Part shown: positions 40,329 to 49,299 of the stretch, piece after piece
How the letters are laid out: each line of letters opens with the position of its first letter
Position numbering within the stretch: position 1 is the stretch's first letter
Origin: Siccirubricoccus sp. G192
GTDB lineage: Bacteria > Pseudomonadota > Alphaproteobacteria > Acetobacterales > Acetobacteraceae
DNA length: 64,000 bases
Reading direction: 5' to 3'
Assembly (NCBI RefSeq): GCF_019084075.1
Contig: NZ_JAHREN010000001.1
Span: 958,501 to 1,022,500, forward strand
Notes under the pieces: generated by a model
What the model saw: only the letters and a program-made list of their open reading frames with translations
What the model was told of the DNA's origin: nothing
Database searches by the model: none
Made by a program: the position numbers and the translations under genes

Positions 40329-41165
40329 ATGCCTGAATGGCTCGTCCCGCTTGCCCAGGTCCTGTTCATCGACCTCGTCCTGGCCGGGGACAATGCCATC
40401 GTGGTCGGCATGGCGGCCGCCGGCCTGCCGGCCGAGCAGCGACGCAAGGCGATCTTCTGGGGCATCATCGCCGCCACCGTGATGCGCATCGGCTTCGCCG
40501 CCATCACCACCCAGTTGCTGGCCATCGTCGGCATCACCCTGGCGGGCGGCGTGCTGCTGCTCTGGGTCTGCTGGAAGATGTTCCGCGAGCTTCGGCACGG
40601 CGGGCACCAGGAAGGCCCGGCCGAGGATGCGGCGGCCGCCCACGCGACGGGCACCGCGCCGGGCAAGACGCTGCCCCAGGCCATCACCCAGATCCTGGTG
40701 GCCGATATTTCCATGAGCCTCGACAATGTCCTGGCGGTGGCCGGCGCGGCCAAGGACCATACCCTGGTGCTGGTGGTGGGGCTCGGCATCTCGGTGGTGC
40801 TGATGGGCGTGGCGGCGACGCTGATCGCCAACCTGCTCCACCGGCACCGCTGGATCGCCTGGGTCGGCCTGCTGGTGATCCTCTATGTCGCGGCCGACAT
40901 GATCTGGGAGGGCACCTACCAGGTCGCGGGCGAGGTGCCCGGCGCCTATGCCTACCTGATGCTGCCGCTCGGCTACCTGGCGCTGCCGCATGTCTTCCCG
41001 GCCTGGATCTGGGCGGCGGCCACGGTGGCGCAGGTGGCGGTCTTCTCGGCCATCGCGGCGGCAGTGACCGGGCTGATCCGCGACCGGCCCCTGCGGGCGC
41101 AGATGGCGACGCAACACCAGGCGGCGCCTGTTGCGCCGAGGGCGCCACCGCTGGCGGCGGAATAG
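40329..41165 (+). CDS. TerC/YjbE-family integral membrane protein
   Basis: The protein has 278 residues and about seven helices. It has the paired acidic motifs of the family, IDLVLAGDNAIVVGMAAAGL and ISMSLDNVLAVAGAAKDHTL. A ~30-residue hydrophilic, His/Ala-rich loop lies in the middle (about residues 88-118), and the C-terminus is extended (about 50 residues) compared with the second copy. TerC-family proteins export manganese or help metal loading of exported enzymes; tellurite resistance is a minor phenotype. It is followed by a second family member. Confidence 0.88.
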   Translation: MPEWLVPLAQVLFIDLVLAGDNAIVVGMAAAGLPAEQRRKAIFWGIIAATVMRIGFAAITTQLLAIVGITLAGGVLLLWVCWKMFRELRHGGHQEGPAEDAAAAHATGTAPGKTLPQAITQILVADISMSLDNVLAVAGAAKDHTLVLVVGLGISVVLMGVAATLIANLLHRHRWIAWVGLLVILYVAADMIWEGTYQVAGEVPGAYAYLMLPLGYLALPHVFPAWIWAAATVAQVAVFSAIAAAVTGLIRDRPLRAQMATQHQAAPVAPRAPPLAAE

Positions 41166-41223
41166 CCCGCCGCCGGCCCGGGCTTCACGCGCGGGGCGGG
41201 CTAGATTACGGTTTGGCGATCTG

Positions 41224-41267
41224 GGCGGCCGGGACGGGGGATACCCCGTCCCGGTCGGCCGCCTTTT
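41224..41267 (+). terminator. Strong hairpin with T-run between the two terC genes
   Basis: CGGGACGGGG (41230-41239) and CCCCGTCCCG (41244-41253) form a perfect 10-bp stem with a GATA loop. GGCGGC (41224) and GCCGCC (41258) extend it across a small bulge, and TTTT follows at 41264-41267. It fits a rho-independent terminator of the first terC gene, or an attenuator in the leader of the second, whose ATG is only 23 bp away. Confidence 0.65.
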
Positions 41268-41289
41268 GCCATCCGGGAGACGCCCTCAC

Positions 41290-41967
41290 ATGAGCCTTGA
41301 CGCCCTTTGGGCCAGTTGGAGCTGGGTCACGCTTACCGAAATCATGGGCGTCAACCTCATCCTGTCCGGCGACAACGCGGTGCTGATCGCGCTCGCCGCG
41401 GCGGGGCTGCCGGAGAAGCAGCGCGGCCGCGCCATCATGTTCGGCATGATCCTGGCGGTAATCCTCCGGATCATCCTCAGCTTGGCCGCGGTCTATCTGC
41501 TGGCGATCCCCGGGCTGCTGCTGATCGGCGGCCTGCTGCTGATCTGGATCGCCTGGACCTTCTTCAAGGAGCTGCGGGCCGAGGACAAGGCTGAGGAGGA
41601 AGGCCCGCACGCGGAACCCGTGCAGGTCAAGACCATGGCGGTCGCGCTGCGGCAGATCGTCATCGCCGACGTGTCGATGAGCCTCGACAACGTCCTCGCG
41701 GTGGCGGGCGCCGCGCGCAACAACATGCCGATGCTGATCCTCGGCCTCATCATCTCGATCCTCATCATGGGCATCGCCGCGACGCTGATCTCGCGGCTGC
41801 TGGAGCGCTTCCGGTGGATCGCCTATCTCGGCGTCGTGCTCATCGTCTGGATCGGCCTCAAGATGATCTGGGAGGACACGCACCACCTGTATGAGCGCTT
41901 CGTCGCGCCCGAGCATGCCACGGTGGGGCAGCTCTACCTGCCCGCCGGCGGGGTGCGGACCGGCTGA
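41290..41967 (+). CDS. TerC/YjbE-family integral membrane protein, second copy
   Basis: The 225 residues start at ATG 41290. The two acidic motifs are present: GVNLILSGDNAVLIALAAAG and IADVSMSLDNVLAVAGAARN. The protein is shorter than its neighbour because it lacks the last helices. A charged loop (RAEDKAEEEGPHAEPVQ) occupies the middle. The two genes look like an old tandem duplication; both are likely metal (manganese) transporters or metal-loading factors. Its stop overlaps the ATG of the lipoprotein gene. Confidence 0.88.
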   Translation: MSLDALWASWSWVTLTEIMGVNLILSGDNAVLIALAAAGLPEKQRGRAIMFGMILAVILRIILSLAAVYLLAIPGLLLIGGLLLIWIAWTFFKELRAEDKAEEEGPHAEPVQVKTMAVALRQIVIADVSMSLDNVLAVAGAARNNMPMLILGLIISILIMGIAATLISRLLERFRWIAYLGVVLIVWIGLKMIWEDTHHLYERFVAPEHATVGQLYLPAGGVRTG

Positions 41968-42551
41968 TGCCGCCGGCGCTCCGCCGCGCGGTGCTGGCGC
42001 TGCTGCCGCTCGCCGCCTGCGTGGCGCCGGCGCCCGAGGCGGCGCGGCAGGCGGCTGTGCGGAACCGGGCGCCGGCGGAACTCGCCGCCCGGCTGCCGCC
42101 CGATGCCGCCGGTTTCCAGCGCGGCCAGGCACTGCCCCTGGCGCGGGGCGAGGCAGGGCGGGAAGTGGCCTATGCCACCCGCGGCCGCATCGCCGCCGGC
42201 GCCACGGTGGAGCTCTACCGGCCGGAGGGTGGCCCGGTGCCGGAGGGGCCGGACTCCCCCGCCGCCGCCGAGGCTTTCGAGCAGTTGCTGCGGGATGCGC
42301 TGCGGCCGCAGCCGCATCGGCGGCTCAGGGAAAGCGCCCGGCTGGTGCTGCCCGCTGCCGGCCCGCCGGCGCTCCGCTGCGCCGAAACCGAGGGCAGCTA
42401 CGGGCGGGAGCCGGTGCAGGGCCTGCTCTGCGCCGGGGGCATCGGCGGCGGGCTGCTGCGGCTGCGCGTCACCATGCCGGAGCGCCATGCGCTGGCCGCC
42501 GACCCGCGGGCCTTCGCCACGGCCATTGTCGCGGCACTGCGCGGCCCGTGA
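41967..42551 (+). CDS. Putative lipoprotein of unknown function
   Basis: The 194 residues begin with a lipoprotein signal: hydrophobic AVLALLPLAACVAP with the lipobox L-A-A-C at about residues 15-18. The mature part, e.g. LPPDAAGFQRGQALPLARGE, then GREVAYATRGRIAAGATVEL, has no family that I recognise. Two later Cys (ALRCAETEG and LLCAGGIGG) could form a disulfide. The start overlaps the terC stop (TGATG), so the two are coupled; it may assist the transporter. Confidence 0.72.
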   Translation: MPPALRRAVLALLPLAACVAPAPEAARQAAVRNRAPAELAARLPPDAAGFQRGQALPLARGEAGREVAYATRGRIAAGATVELYRPEGGPVPEGPDSPAAAEAFEQLLRDALRPQPHRRLRESARLVLPAAGPPALRCAETEGSYGREPVQGLLCAGGIGGGLLRLRVTMPERHALAADPRAFATAIVAALRGP

Positions 42552-42585
42552 CATCGCCGGGCCGGCACCCCACCTGCCGGGCGGC

Positions 42586-43488
42586 ATGAGCACGCCCCCT
42601 TCCGACCCGATGCGGGTCTTCGACCGCCACCTGCATCGCCTCCGCCGCGACCGCGCCGCCGCCACCGTCGGCCAGGTGGCCCCGGTGCTGGAGGTGGCGG
42701 CGGAGCGGCTGCTGGACCGGCTGGACGACCTCACCCGCCGCTTCACCCGGGCGCTGGATATCGGCGGGCGCGGGGTGGTGGCGCCGCTGCTGCGGGCGCG
42801 CGGCATTCCCTTCGTGGTCTCCATGGACCTCTCGGCCCGCATGGCCGCGCTTTCCGGCATGCCGGCCCTGGCGGGGGACGAGGAATGGCTGCCCTTCGCG
42901 CCGGAAAGTTTTGATCTTGTGGTGGCCAGCCTGTCGCTGCATTGGGTGAACGACCTGCCCGGCGCGCTGGTGCAGATCAGGCGGGCGCTCAGGCCGGACG
43001 GGCTGTTCCTGGCTTCGCTGCCGGGGCTTGGCACCCTGCAGGAGCTGCGGGAGGCGCTGGCCTCGGCCGAGACCGAGCTGCGCGGCGGCCTCTCGCCCCG
43101 GATCTCGCCCTTCCCAGAACTGCGCGACCTGGCTGGGCTGCTGCAAAGGGCCGGCTTCGCCCTGCCGGTGGCGGATGGCGAGGCGCTGCCGCTGGCCTAC
43201 CGGACGCCGATGGCGCTGTTCCGGGACCTGCGGGCGGCGGGGGAGGGCAATGCGGTGCTGGCGCGGGATGCGCGGATTCCGCCGCGGGCGCTCCTGCCGA
43301 TGGCGGCGGGAAGGTTGGCGGAGGAAGGCGGGGCGGTGCCGGTGACGCTGCGGCTGCTGATGATGACGGGCTGGGCGCCGCATGAGAGCCAATCGAAGCC
43401 CGCCCGGCCGGGCAGCGCCAATGCCCGGCTGGCGGATGCTCTCGGCACCGAGGAGCGGAGCGCGGGAGAGAAGCCGGGCGGCGGGTAA
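42586..43488 (+). CDS. SAM-dependent methyltransferase (BioC/NDUFAF5-like)
   Basis: I choose ATG 42586 (300 residues): MSTPPSDPMRVFDRHLHRLR. The class I methyltransferase core follows: ALDIGGRGVVAPLLRARGIP (SAM site), VVSMDLSARMAALSG (acidic ribose binder), LPFAPESFDLVVASLSLHWV, and LVQIRRALRPDGLFLASLPG. It matches proteobacterial relatives of the mitochondrial complex I assembly factor NDUFAF5, which acts as an arginine hydroxylase, so the true activity is uncertain. An upstream in-frame extension is only a shadow of the lipoprotein gene. Confidence 0.83.
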   Translation: MSTPPSDPMRVFDRHLHRLRRDRAAATVGQVAPVLEVAAERLLDRLDDLTRRFTRALDIGGRGVVAPLLRARGIPFVVSMDLSARMAALSGMPALAGDEEWLPFAPESFDLVVASLSLHWVNDLPGALVQIRRALRPDGLFLASLPGLGTLQELREALASAETELRGGLSPRISPFPELRDLAGLLQRAGFALPVADGEALPLAYRTPMALFRDLRAAGEGNAVLARDARIPPRALLPMAAGRLAEEGGAVPVTLRLLMMTGWAPHESQSKPARPGSANARLADALGTEERSAGEKPGGG

Positions 43489-43589
43489 AGCGCCAAAAAC
43501 ACGCTTGCGCCCTGCCCCCCCGCTTGCACCGGCGCCCCCCCCGCGCGCATCTTGGGCCCATTGCCGAACGCCAGAGATAGCCAGGAACC

Positions 43590-44396
43590 ATGGAGCAGCA
43601 GGGCGGCGATTCACGCCGCATCGTCCTTCATTCCGCCGAGGATTTCGCCGGAATGCGCAGCGCCGGCCGCCTGGCGGCCGAGACGCTGGACATGATCGCC
43701 CCGCATGTCCGCCCCGGCGTCACCACCGCCGAGCTGGACCGGCTCTGCCACAACTACATCCAGGCGCATGGCGCGGTGCCGGCGCCGCTCGGCTACCGGG
43801 GCTATCCGAAGTCGATCTGCACCTCGATCAACCATGTGGTCTGCCACGGCATCCCGGGCGAGCGCGTGCTGGCCGAGGGCGACATCATCAATATCGACGT
43901 CACCGTCATCCTGGATGGCTGGCACGGCGATACCAGCCGCATGTATGTGGCGGGCCAGCCCTCCACCAAGGCGCGGCTGCTGCTGGACGTGACCTATGAA
44001 TCGCTGATGCTGGGCGTCGCGGCGGCCAAGCCGGGCGCCACGCTGGGCGATATCGGCCATGCCATCCAGGCCTTCGTGGAGCGGCACCGCTTCTCCGTGG
44101 TGCGGGACTTCTGCGGCCACGGCATCGGCCGGCGCTTCCACGAGCCGCCGAACGTGCTGCATTTCGGCCGCCCCGGCGAGGGCCCGGTGCTGAAGCCCGG
44201 CATGTTCTTCACCATCGAGCCGATGGTGAATGCCGGCCGCCCCGAGGTGAAGATCCTCGACGATGGCTGGACCGCGGTGACGCGCGACCGCAGCCTCTCC
44301 GCCCAGTTCGAGCATATGGTGGGCGTGACGGAAACCGGGCTGGAGGTCTTCACCCTCTCCCCCGCGGGGCTGCACCGACCGCCCTACCACGGCTAA
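43590..44396 (+). CDS. map: Methionine aminopeptidase, type I
   Basis: The 268 residues contain the five metal ligands: Asp in INIDVTVILDGWHGDTSRMY (two Asp), His in RDFCGHGIGRRFHEPP, Glu in FFTIEPMVNAG and Glu in SAQFEHMVGVTETGLEVF. The substrate His lies in INHVVCHGIPG. It removes the initiator Met from new proteins in the cytosol. There is a short N-terminal extension relative to E. coli. It is followed by radC, also on the plus strand. Confidence 0.95.
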   Translation: MEQQGGDSRRIVLHSAEDFAGMRSAGRLAAETLDMIAPHVRPGVTTAELDRLCHNYIQAHGAVPAPLGYRGYPKSICTSINHVVCHGIPGERVLAEGDIINIDVTVILDGWHGDTSRMYVAGQPSTKARLLLDVTYESLMLGVAAAKPGATLGDIGHAIQAFVERHRFSVVRDFCGHGIGRRFHEPPNVLHFGRPGEGPVLKPGMFFTIEPMVNAGRPEVKILDDGWTAVTRDRSLSAQFEHMVGVTETGLEVFTLSPAGLHRPPYHG

Positions 44397-44516
44397 GACC
44401 AAGCGGGCGCCCTTCGGGACGCAGCGCGGGCCAGGCGCGTTTGCCGGGCCCAGAACAACCCTTGGTTTTGCGCGCTGGCTGCTCCAGAATGTTCCCTCCT
44501 CCGACCGGGACCTGCC

Positions 44517-45359
44517 ATGGGCGAAGCCAGCGGCCGCAAGGGCCTGCCTGACAAGGGCTTGCCCAGGAAGGGCCTCTCCGATGCCGGCCTGCTCCAGCCC
44601 GGCCTGTCCTTCGAATCGCCGCTTGGCACTGCGGCCTGGCCCCCGGCCGGAACGGCAAGGCCCCTGCCTGGCCCGGTGCCGGAGGCGCCGCCCGGCCATC
44701 TCGGCCATCGCGCCCGGATGCGGCAGCGGCTGCTCACCGCCGGCCCCACGGCCCTGCTCGACCATGAATTGCTGGAGATGATGCTCTTCGTGGCGCTGCC
44801 GCGGCGGGACACCAAGCCGATCGCCCGCGCGTTGCTGGCCCGGTTCGGCGGCTTCGCCGGCGCCATCGCCGCGCCCCTGCCGGAGTTGCTGCAGGTGGAG
44901 GGGCTGGGCGAGGCCGGGGCCGCGGCGCTGAAGACCGTGCAGGCGGCGGCGCTGCGCCTCGCCGGAGCCGAACTGCATGGCAGGGACCTGCTGGATTCCT
45001 GGGACCGGCTCTCCGCCTATCTCGCCGCCAGCCTGTCGCGGGAAAGGGTGGAGCACCTGCATGTGCTCTACCTCGATACCCGCAACCGACTGATAGCCGA
45101 TGAGGCCCAGGCCCGCGGCACGGTGAACCATACCCCGGTCTATCCGCGCGAGGTGGTGAAGCGCGCCCTGGAACTGCAGGCCACCGCCATGATCCTGGTG
45201 CACAACCACCCGAGCGGCGACCCGACGCCCTCGCGCGCCGATATCGAGATGACGGCGGAGGTGAAGGCGGCGGCCGGGGTCTTCGGCATCCTGCTGCACG
45301 ACCATCTCATCATCGGCAATGGCCGCCAGGTCTCGCTGCGGCGGGAGGGGCTGCTGTGA
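44517..45359 (+). CDS. radC: RadC-family JAB-domain protein
   Basis: The 280 residues contain the helix-hairpin-helix-like N-terminal region (LHARIAR-type RLLTAGPTALLDHELLEMML) and the JAMM metal site LVHNHPSGDPTPSRADIEMT at about residue 228, plus the upstream Glu in LDTRNRLIADEA. Unusually it starts with a ~60-residue low-complexity leader with a repeated KGLPxKGL pattern (RKGLPDKGLPRKGLSDAGLL). The function of RadC is unresolved despite its name; it is a predicted metalloprotease-like fold. Confidence 0.87.
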   Translation: MGEASGRKGLPDKGLPRKGLSDAGLLQPGLSFESPLGTAAWPPAGTARPLPGPVPEAPPGHLGHRARMRQRLLTAGPTALLDHELLEMMLFVALPRRDTKPIARALLARFGGFAGAIAAPLPELLQVEGLGEAGAAALKTVQAAALRLAGAELHGRDLLDSWDRLSAYLAASLSRERVEHLHVLYLDTRNRLIADEAQARGTVNHTPVYPREVVKRALELQATAMILVHNHPSGDPTPSRADIEMTAEVKAAAGVFGILLHDHLIIGNGRQVSLRREGLL

Positions 45360-45400
45360 CATTGTTGACCGCGGCCCCCGCCGGGCGGCAGGCTCGGCGC

Positions 45401-46287
45401 ATGCGCCTCCCCCTCTGCCGCCGCTCGCCCTCGGTTGCGCGTTGCTGGCGGCCGGCTTGCTGCCCGGCCCGGTGCTGGCCCAGCCGAAGCCGCCGCCGCT
45501 CGGGGTGGAGCCTGGCACCCTGCCACCCAAGCCGCCGCCGGCCGGGGCGCCGGCCCGACCCGGCCGGGCGGCATCCGGGCCGGGCAGCAAGCCGCCGCCC
45601 CTGCCACCGGGGGGCGGGCCTTTCGGGGAGGGCGGGCGCCGCGCGACCGCCTCCGGCACGGGATTCGTGGTGGCGCCAGGGCGGCTGCTGACCAACCACC
45701 ACGTCGCCAATGGCTGCACCGAGATGCGGGCGCGCAGCGCCGGCGGCACCGAGCTCGTGGCCACCGTCACCGCCACGGATGCCGAACGCGACCTGGCGCT
45801 GCTGGCGGTGCGGGGCGATGCCGGGCAGGGCGGCCTTGGGCCGGCGCTCACCTTCCGCAGCGGGCCGGAGGTGCGCCGGGGCGAGGGGGTGGTGACCTAT
45901 GGCTTCCCCCCTGGCCGGGCTGCTTTCCTCCGGGCCCACCCTGACCACGGGCGAGATCTCGGCCCTGGCCGGGCTGCGCGACAATCCCCGGCAATTCCAG
46001 ATCAGCGCGCCGGTGCAGCCGGGGATTCCGGCGGGCCGCTGCTCGACCATGGCGGCCATGTGGTGGGCGTGGTGGTCTCCAAGCTGAACGCCCAGCGCGT
46101 GGCCCAGAGCACCGGCGACATCCCGCAGAACGTGAATTTCGCGGTGAAGGGGACGGAGGCGATCGAATTCCTGCAGAGCAACGGGGTGCGGCCGCTGCTG
46201 GCCGCCACCGCCGGCCCGCCCCGCAGCGCCGCGGAGGTGGGGGAGGTGGCGCATCCCTCCACGCTGTTCCTGCGCTGCATGCGGTAG
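45401..46287 (+). CDS. Trypsin-like serine protease, exported (up to three frameshifts)
   Basis: The body has the catalytic His in RLLTNHHVANGCTEMRARSA, the Asp in DAERDLALLAVRG and the Ser in GDSGGPLLDHGGHVVGVVVS. Two breaks compensate for each other: one extra C at 45906-45911 and one missing base near 46021; between them the correct frame reads LAGLLSSGPTLTTGEISALA and DNPRQFQISAPVQPG. The start is probably ATG 45401, with one C missing in the run 45409-45413, giving a signal peptide LALGCALLAAGLLPGPVLAQ and a Pro-rich linker. It is a periplasmic S1-type (Trypsin_2) protease without a visible PDZ domain. Confidence 0.78.
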
Positions 46288-46346
46288 AGCAGATCGCCGG
46301 AGGGCGGAGACGCCAGAAGGCGTGAATCTGCTCGAAAAACAATAGG

Positions 46347-46389
46347 CTACAGCGCATTGCAGTCCCAACCGGACTGCAATGCGCTGTAG
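46347..46389. repeat. 19-bp perfect inverted repeat
   Basis: CTACAGCGCATTGCAGTCC (46347-46365) and its exact complement at 46371-46389 are separated by the 5-nt loop CAACC. It follows the protease gene by about 60 bp. There is no T-run after it, so a classical rho-independent terminator is not certain. It is the first of three consecutive hairpins. Confidence 0.75.
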
Positions 46390-46430
46390 TGGTGCAAACC
46401 CGACGGAAGGAACCGTCGGTCTTGCACCAC
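46389..46430. repeat. 18-bp imperfect inverted repeat
   Basis: GTGGTGCAAACCCGACGG (46389-46406) pairs with 46413-46430 with two mismatches, across the loop AAGGAA. It directly abuts the first hairpin and shares a base with it. Confidence 0.7.
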
Positions 46431-46439
46431 CAGCTTTGG

Positions 46440-46493
46440 TTTGGTGGGTCGATTCACCTGGCGCCCGGAAACCAGGCGTCAGGATCGGACCAC
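46440..46493. repeat. Palindromic intergenic element, copy 3 of 3
   Basis: The same element as at 24646 and 37494. It reads TTTGGTGGGTCGATTCACCT at the left and GGCGTCAGGATCGGACCAC at the right. Here it lies between the protease and the rhodanese gene, with plus-strand genes on both sides, so its orientation relative to the upstream gene is opposite to copies 1 and 2. Confidence 0.78.
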
Positions 46494-46561
46494 CGGGTGG
46501 CCGCCCCCTCGACGCTCCCACCCGGCCCGCCTAGGCTCCGGCCCGCAGGAGGAACCCCGCC

Positions 46562-48181
46562 ATGAATGCCACCATGCCCGAGACCGCGCACCAGCCGCGG
46601 CGGATCGATGCGCCGACACTCAAGGGCTGGATCGGCGACGGGCAGGAACTGGCGATCCTCGATGCGCGGGAGGATGGCGAGTTCGGCAAATCCCATCTGT
46701 TCTGGGCCAATCCCTGCGCCCTCTCCCGCGTCGGATTGCGCGCCCGCGCCATCCTGCCGCGCCGATCCGTGCGCATCTGCTGCGTGGATGGCGGCGAGGG
46801 CGGGCTGGCGGAGAAGCTCGCGGCCTATCTGCAAGGCATCGGCTGCACCGATGTCTCGGTGCTGGCAGGGGGCACGCCGGCCTGGGCCGCAGCGGGCTAT
46901 GTGCTGTTCTCCGGCGTCAATGTGCCATCCAAGGCCTTCGGGGAGTGGGTGGAACACCAGTACCACACCCCCTCCGTCGACCCCGCCGAGTTGCAGGCGA
47001 TGGCCGCGGCCGGCGAGGACATGGTGATCCTGGACAGCCGGCCGATGGACGAGTTCCGCCGCATGTCCATCCCCGGCGCCATCGATGTGCCGGGCGGCGA
47101 GCTGGTCTATCGCATCGGCGAGCTGGCGCCGCGGCCCGAGACCACCATCGTGGTGAATTGCGCCGGGCGGACGCGCTCCATCATGGGCGCGGAATCGCTG
47201 CGCAGCGCCGGGGTGCCGAACCGGGTAGTGGCGCTCCGCAACGGCACCATGGGCTGGGAACTCGCCGGCTTCACCTGCGACCGCGGCCGCGAGGCCAGCT
47301 ATCCGCGCGGCACGCCGGAGAGCCTGCCCACCGCGCTCGCCCGCGCCACCGCCTTCGCCGGGAAATGGGGGTGAAGACCATCGACCGCGCCGGGCTCGCG
47401 GCGCTGCTGGCCGATGCCTCCCGCACCACGCATGTGCTGGACGTGCGCGACCCCGCGGAATACGCGGCGGGCCACCTGGCCGGCAGCCGCAGCGCGCCGG
47501 GCGGGCAGTTGGTGCAGGGCACCGATGGCTGGGTGGCGGTGCGCGGCGCCCGCATCGTGCTGGTGGATGATACGGGTGTCCGCGCCCGCATGACCGGCGG
47601 CTGGCTGCGTCAGCTCGGCGGCTGGGAGGTCTTCGTCCTGACCGATGGGCTGGAGGGGCGGCTGGAGGAAGGCGCCTGGCAGCCGGACTGCCCGGAGGCC
47701 GCCGCCCTCCACCCGGCGACCGTGACACCGCCCGAACTCGCTGCCCTGCTGGCCGGGGGGGGCGGCGCAGGTGGTGCAGTTGTCCCGCTCGGTGGATTTC
47801 CGCGAGGCGCATCTGCCCGGCGCGCTCTGGGGTGTGCGGACCCGGCTGGCCGGGCTGGCGCCGCGGCTTGCCGGCGACCGCGCCGTGGTGGTGGTGGCGC
47901 CGGAAGACGCAATGGCGCGGCTGGCGGTGCCGGGATTGCAGGCGCTGGTACCGGCGCCGGTGAAGGTGCTGGAGGGTGGGCTCGCCGCCTGGAAGGCGGC
48001 CGGGCTGCCGCTGCGGGCCGACCGCCACACCCCGACCGATGCCAATTGCATCGATGTCTATCTCCGCCCCTATGACCGTAATGACGGGGTGGAGGCGGCC
48101 ATGCGCGAATATCTCTCCTGGGAGATCGACCTGGTGCATGAGGTGGCGCGGGACGGCGATGCCCGGTTCGGGCTGGCCTGA
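46562..48181 (+). CDS. Multi-domain rhodanese (four rhodanese-like units; two frameshifts)
   Basis: From ATG 46562 behind GCAGGAGGA, about 540 residues in one gene. Units: RIDAPTLKGWIGDGQELAIL; VDPAELQAMAAAGEDMVILD with RPMDEFRRMSIPGAIDVPGG and the active-site loop VVNCAGRTRSIMGAESLR; KTIDRAGLAALLADASRTTH with RDPAEYAAGHLAGSRSAPGG; and VDFREAHLPGALWGVRTRLA. Only the second unit has the catalytic Cys in a CxGRxR loop. The frame breaks at the G5 run 47367-47371 (one G missing; it otherwise stops at 47374) and the G8 run 47755-47762. It probably transfers sulfane sulfur; the inactive units are likely structural. Confidence 0.83.
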
Positions 48182-48996
48182 GACGGACAGCGCCCCCACC
48201 CGCGCCTGGCGCTGGCTGCAGCACGGCGCCCGCCGGGTCGCGGGCGGTGCGCTGGATGCGCTGCTGCCGCCGCATTGCCTGACCTGCGATGCGGCGGTGG
48301 ACCGGCAGGGCTCGCTCTGCGCCGCCTGTTTCGGCGGGCTCTCCTTCGTCACCGAACCCTGCTGCCAGCATTGCGGCGTGCCCTTCCCGCATCGCTGCGC
48401 CGGCATCGCGGTGCCGGGCGGCGGGATCTGCCCGGCCTGCGCCCAGCGGCCGCCGGCCTTCGCCGCGGCGCGGGCGGCGCTGCGCTATGACGCGGCCTCG
48501 CAGCGCCTGATCCTGCCTTTCAAGCATGGCGACCGCACCGAATTCGCCGACCCCCTGGCGCGCCACATGGCCCGGGCCGGGGCGGCGCTGCTGGCGCGGG
48601 CGGATCTGCTGGCGCCGGTGCCGCTGCATTGGCGACGATTGCTCTCGCGCCGCTACAACCAGGCCGCGCTGCTCTCCGCCCGGCTGGCGCGGATCGCCGG
48701 CAAGCCGCATGTGCCGGACCTGCTGCGCCGGCAGCGGCCCACCCCACCGCTTGGCGAGCGCGGCGCGGCCGAGCGCGCGGCGGTGCTGGAGGGGGGTCTT
48801 CGCGCTCTCCCGCGGCGCGGCGGCGCGGGTGGCAGGACGGCGGGTGCTGCTGGTGGATGACGTGCTGACCTCCGGCGCCACCACGGAGGCCTGTGCCCGG
48901 CTGCTGCTGGCAGCGGGCGCGGCGGGGGTGGAGGTGCTGGCGGCGGCCCGCGTGCCGGACCCGCGGCTGGAGGAGGCCATGTTAACCCGGGATTGA
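48159..48996 (+). CDS. comF: ComF-family phosphoribosyltransferase-like protein (one frameshift)
   Basis: The gene starts near 48159 and overlaps the rhodanese gene by 23 bp. A zinc-ribbon with four Cys pairs (PHCLTC, LCAACF, CCQHCG, CPAC) is followed by LILPFKHGDRTEFADPLARH and the ComF signature RRYNQAALLSARLARIAG. The G6 run at 48791-48796 has one base too many; after it VFALSRGAAARVAGRRVLLV continues to the PRPP loop VDDVLTSGATTEACAR. ComF is a ssDNA-binding helicase-interacting competence protein in transforming bacteria. In non-competent bacteria its role is unclear. Confidence 0.87.
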
Positions 48997-49047
48997 CCCG
49001 GCCCTGGCAGCCTATGGCCCGATCCATGGCAGCGAGGAGCCCGCACA

Positions 49048-49233
49048 ATGCCCTTCGATGGAGGTTGGCCGGCACGCGACGGCGCCGGGCCACAGCCGCT
49101 GGCCGCAACGGGTTCCGGCCTGGCGGAACGGCCGGCGGCCCTGGCCCGGGATCTGCGCCGCTTCCTGGTCGGCATGGCGGCGATCTTCGGGCTGGTGCTG
49201 GCGGCCGGCGCCATGCTGCTGGCGCAGGGCTGA
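49048..49233 (+). CDS. Small single-helix membrane protein
   Basis: The 61 residues begin behind a good ribosome site (GCGAGGAG). A Gly/Ala/Pro-rich hydrophilic part (~35 residues) is followed by an amphipathic basic segment (LARDLRRFLVG) and one helix (MAAIFGLVLAAGAMLLAQG). No family recognised. It lies between comF and grxC on the same strand. Confidence 0.55.
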   Translation: MPFDGGWPARDGAGPQPLAATGSGLAERPAALARDLRRFLVGMAAIFGLVLAAGAMLLAQG

Positions 49234-49299
49234 CCGGCTGGACCCCGCAACAAGGCAGGGGTGCTTGACCCGGCGGGCCGGACTGCCAAATCTTGCAGC

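Noticed and set aside
41166..41289. yybP-ykoY manganese riboswitch before the second terC gene
   Set aside because: TerC genes often carry it, but I could not find the conserved aptamer core; only a terminator-like hairpin is visible.
43611..45851. A 746-codon minus-strand open frame over map and radC
   Set aside because: It is antisense to two clear enzymes and shows no domain.
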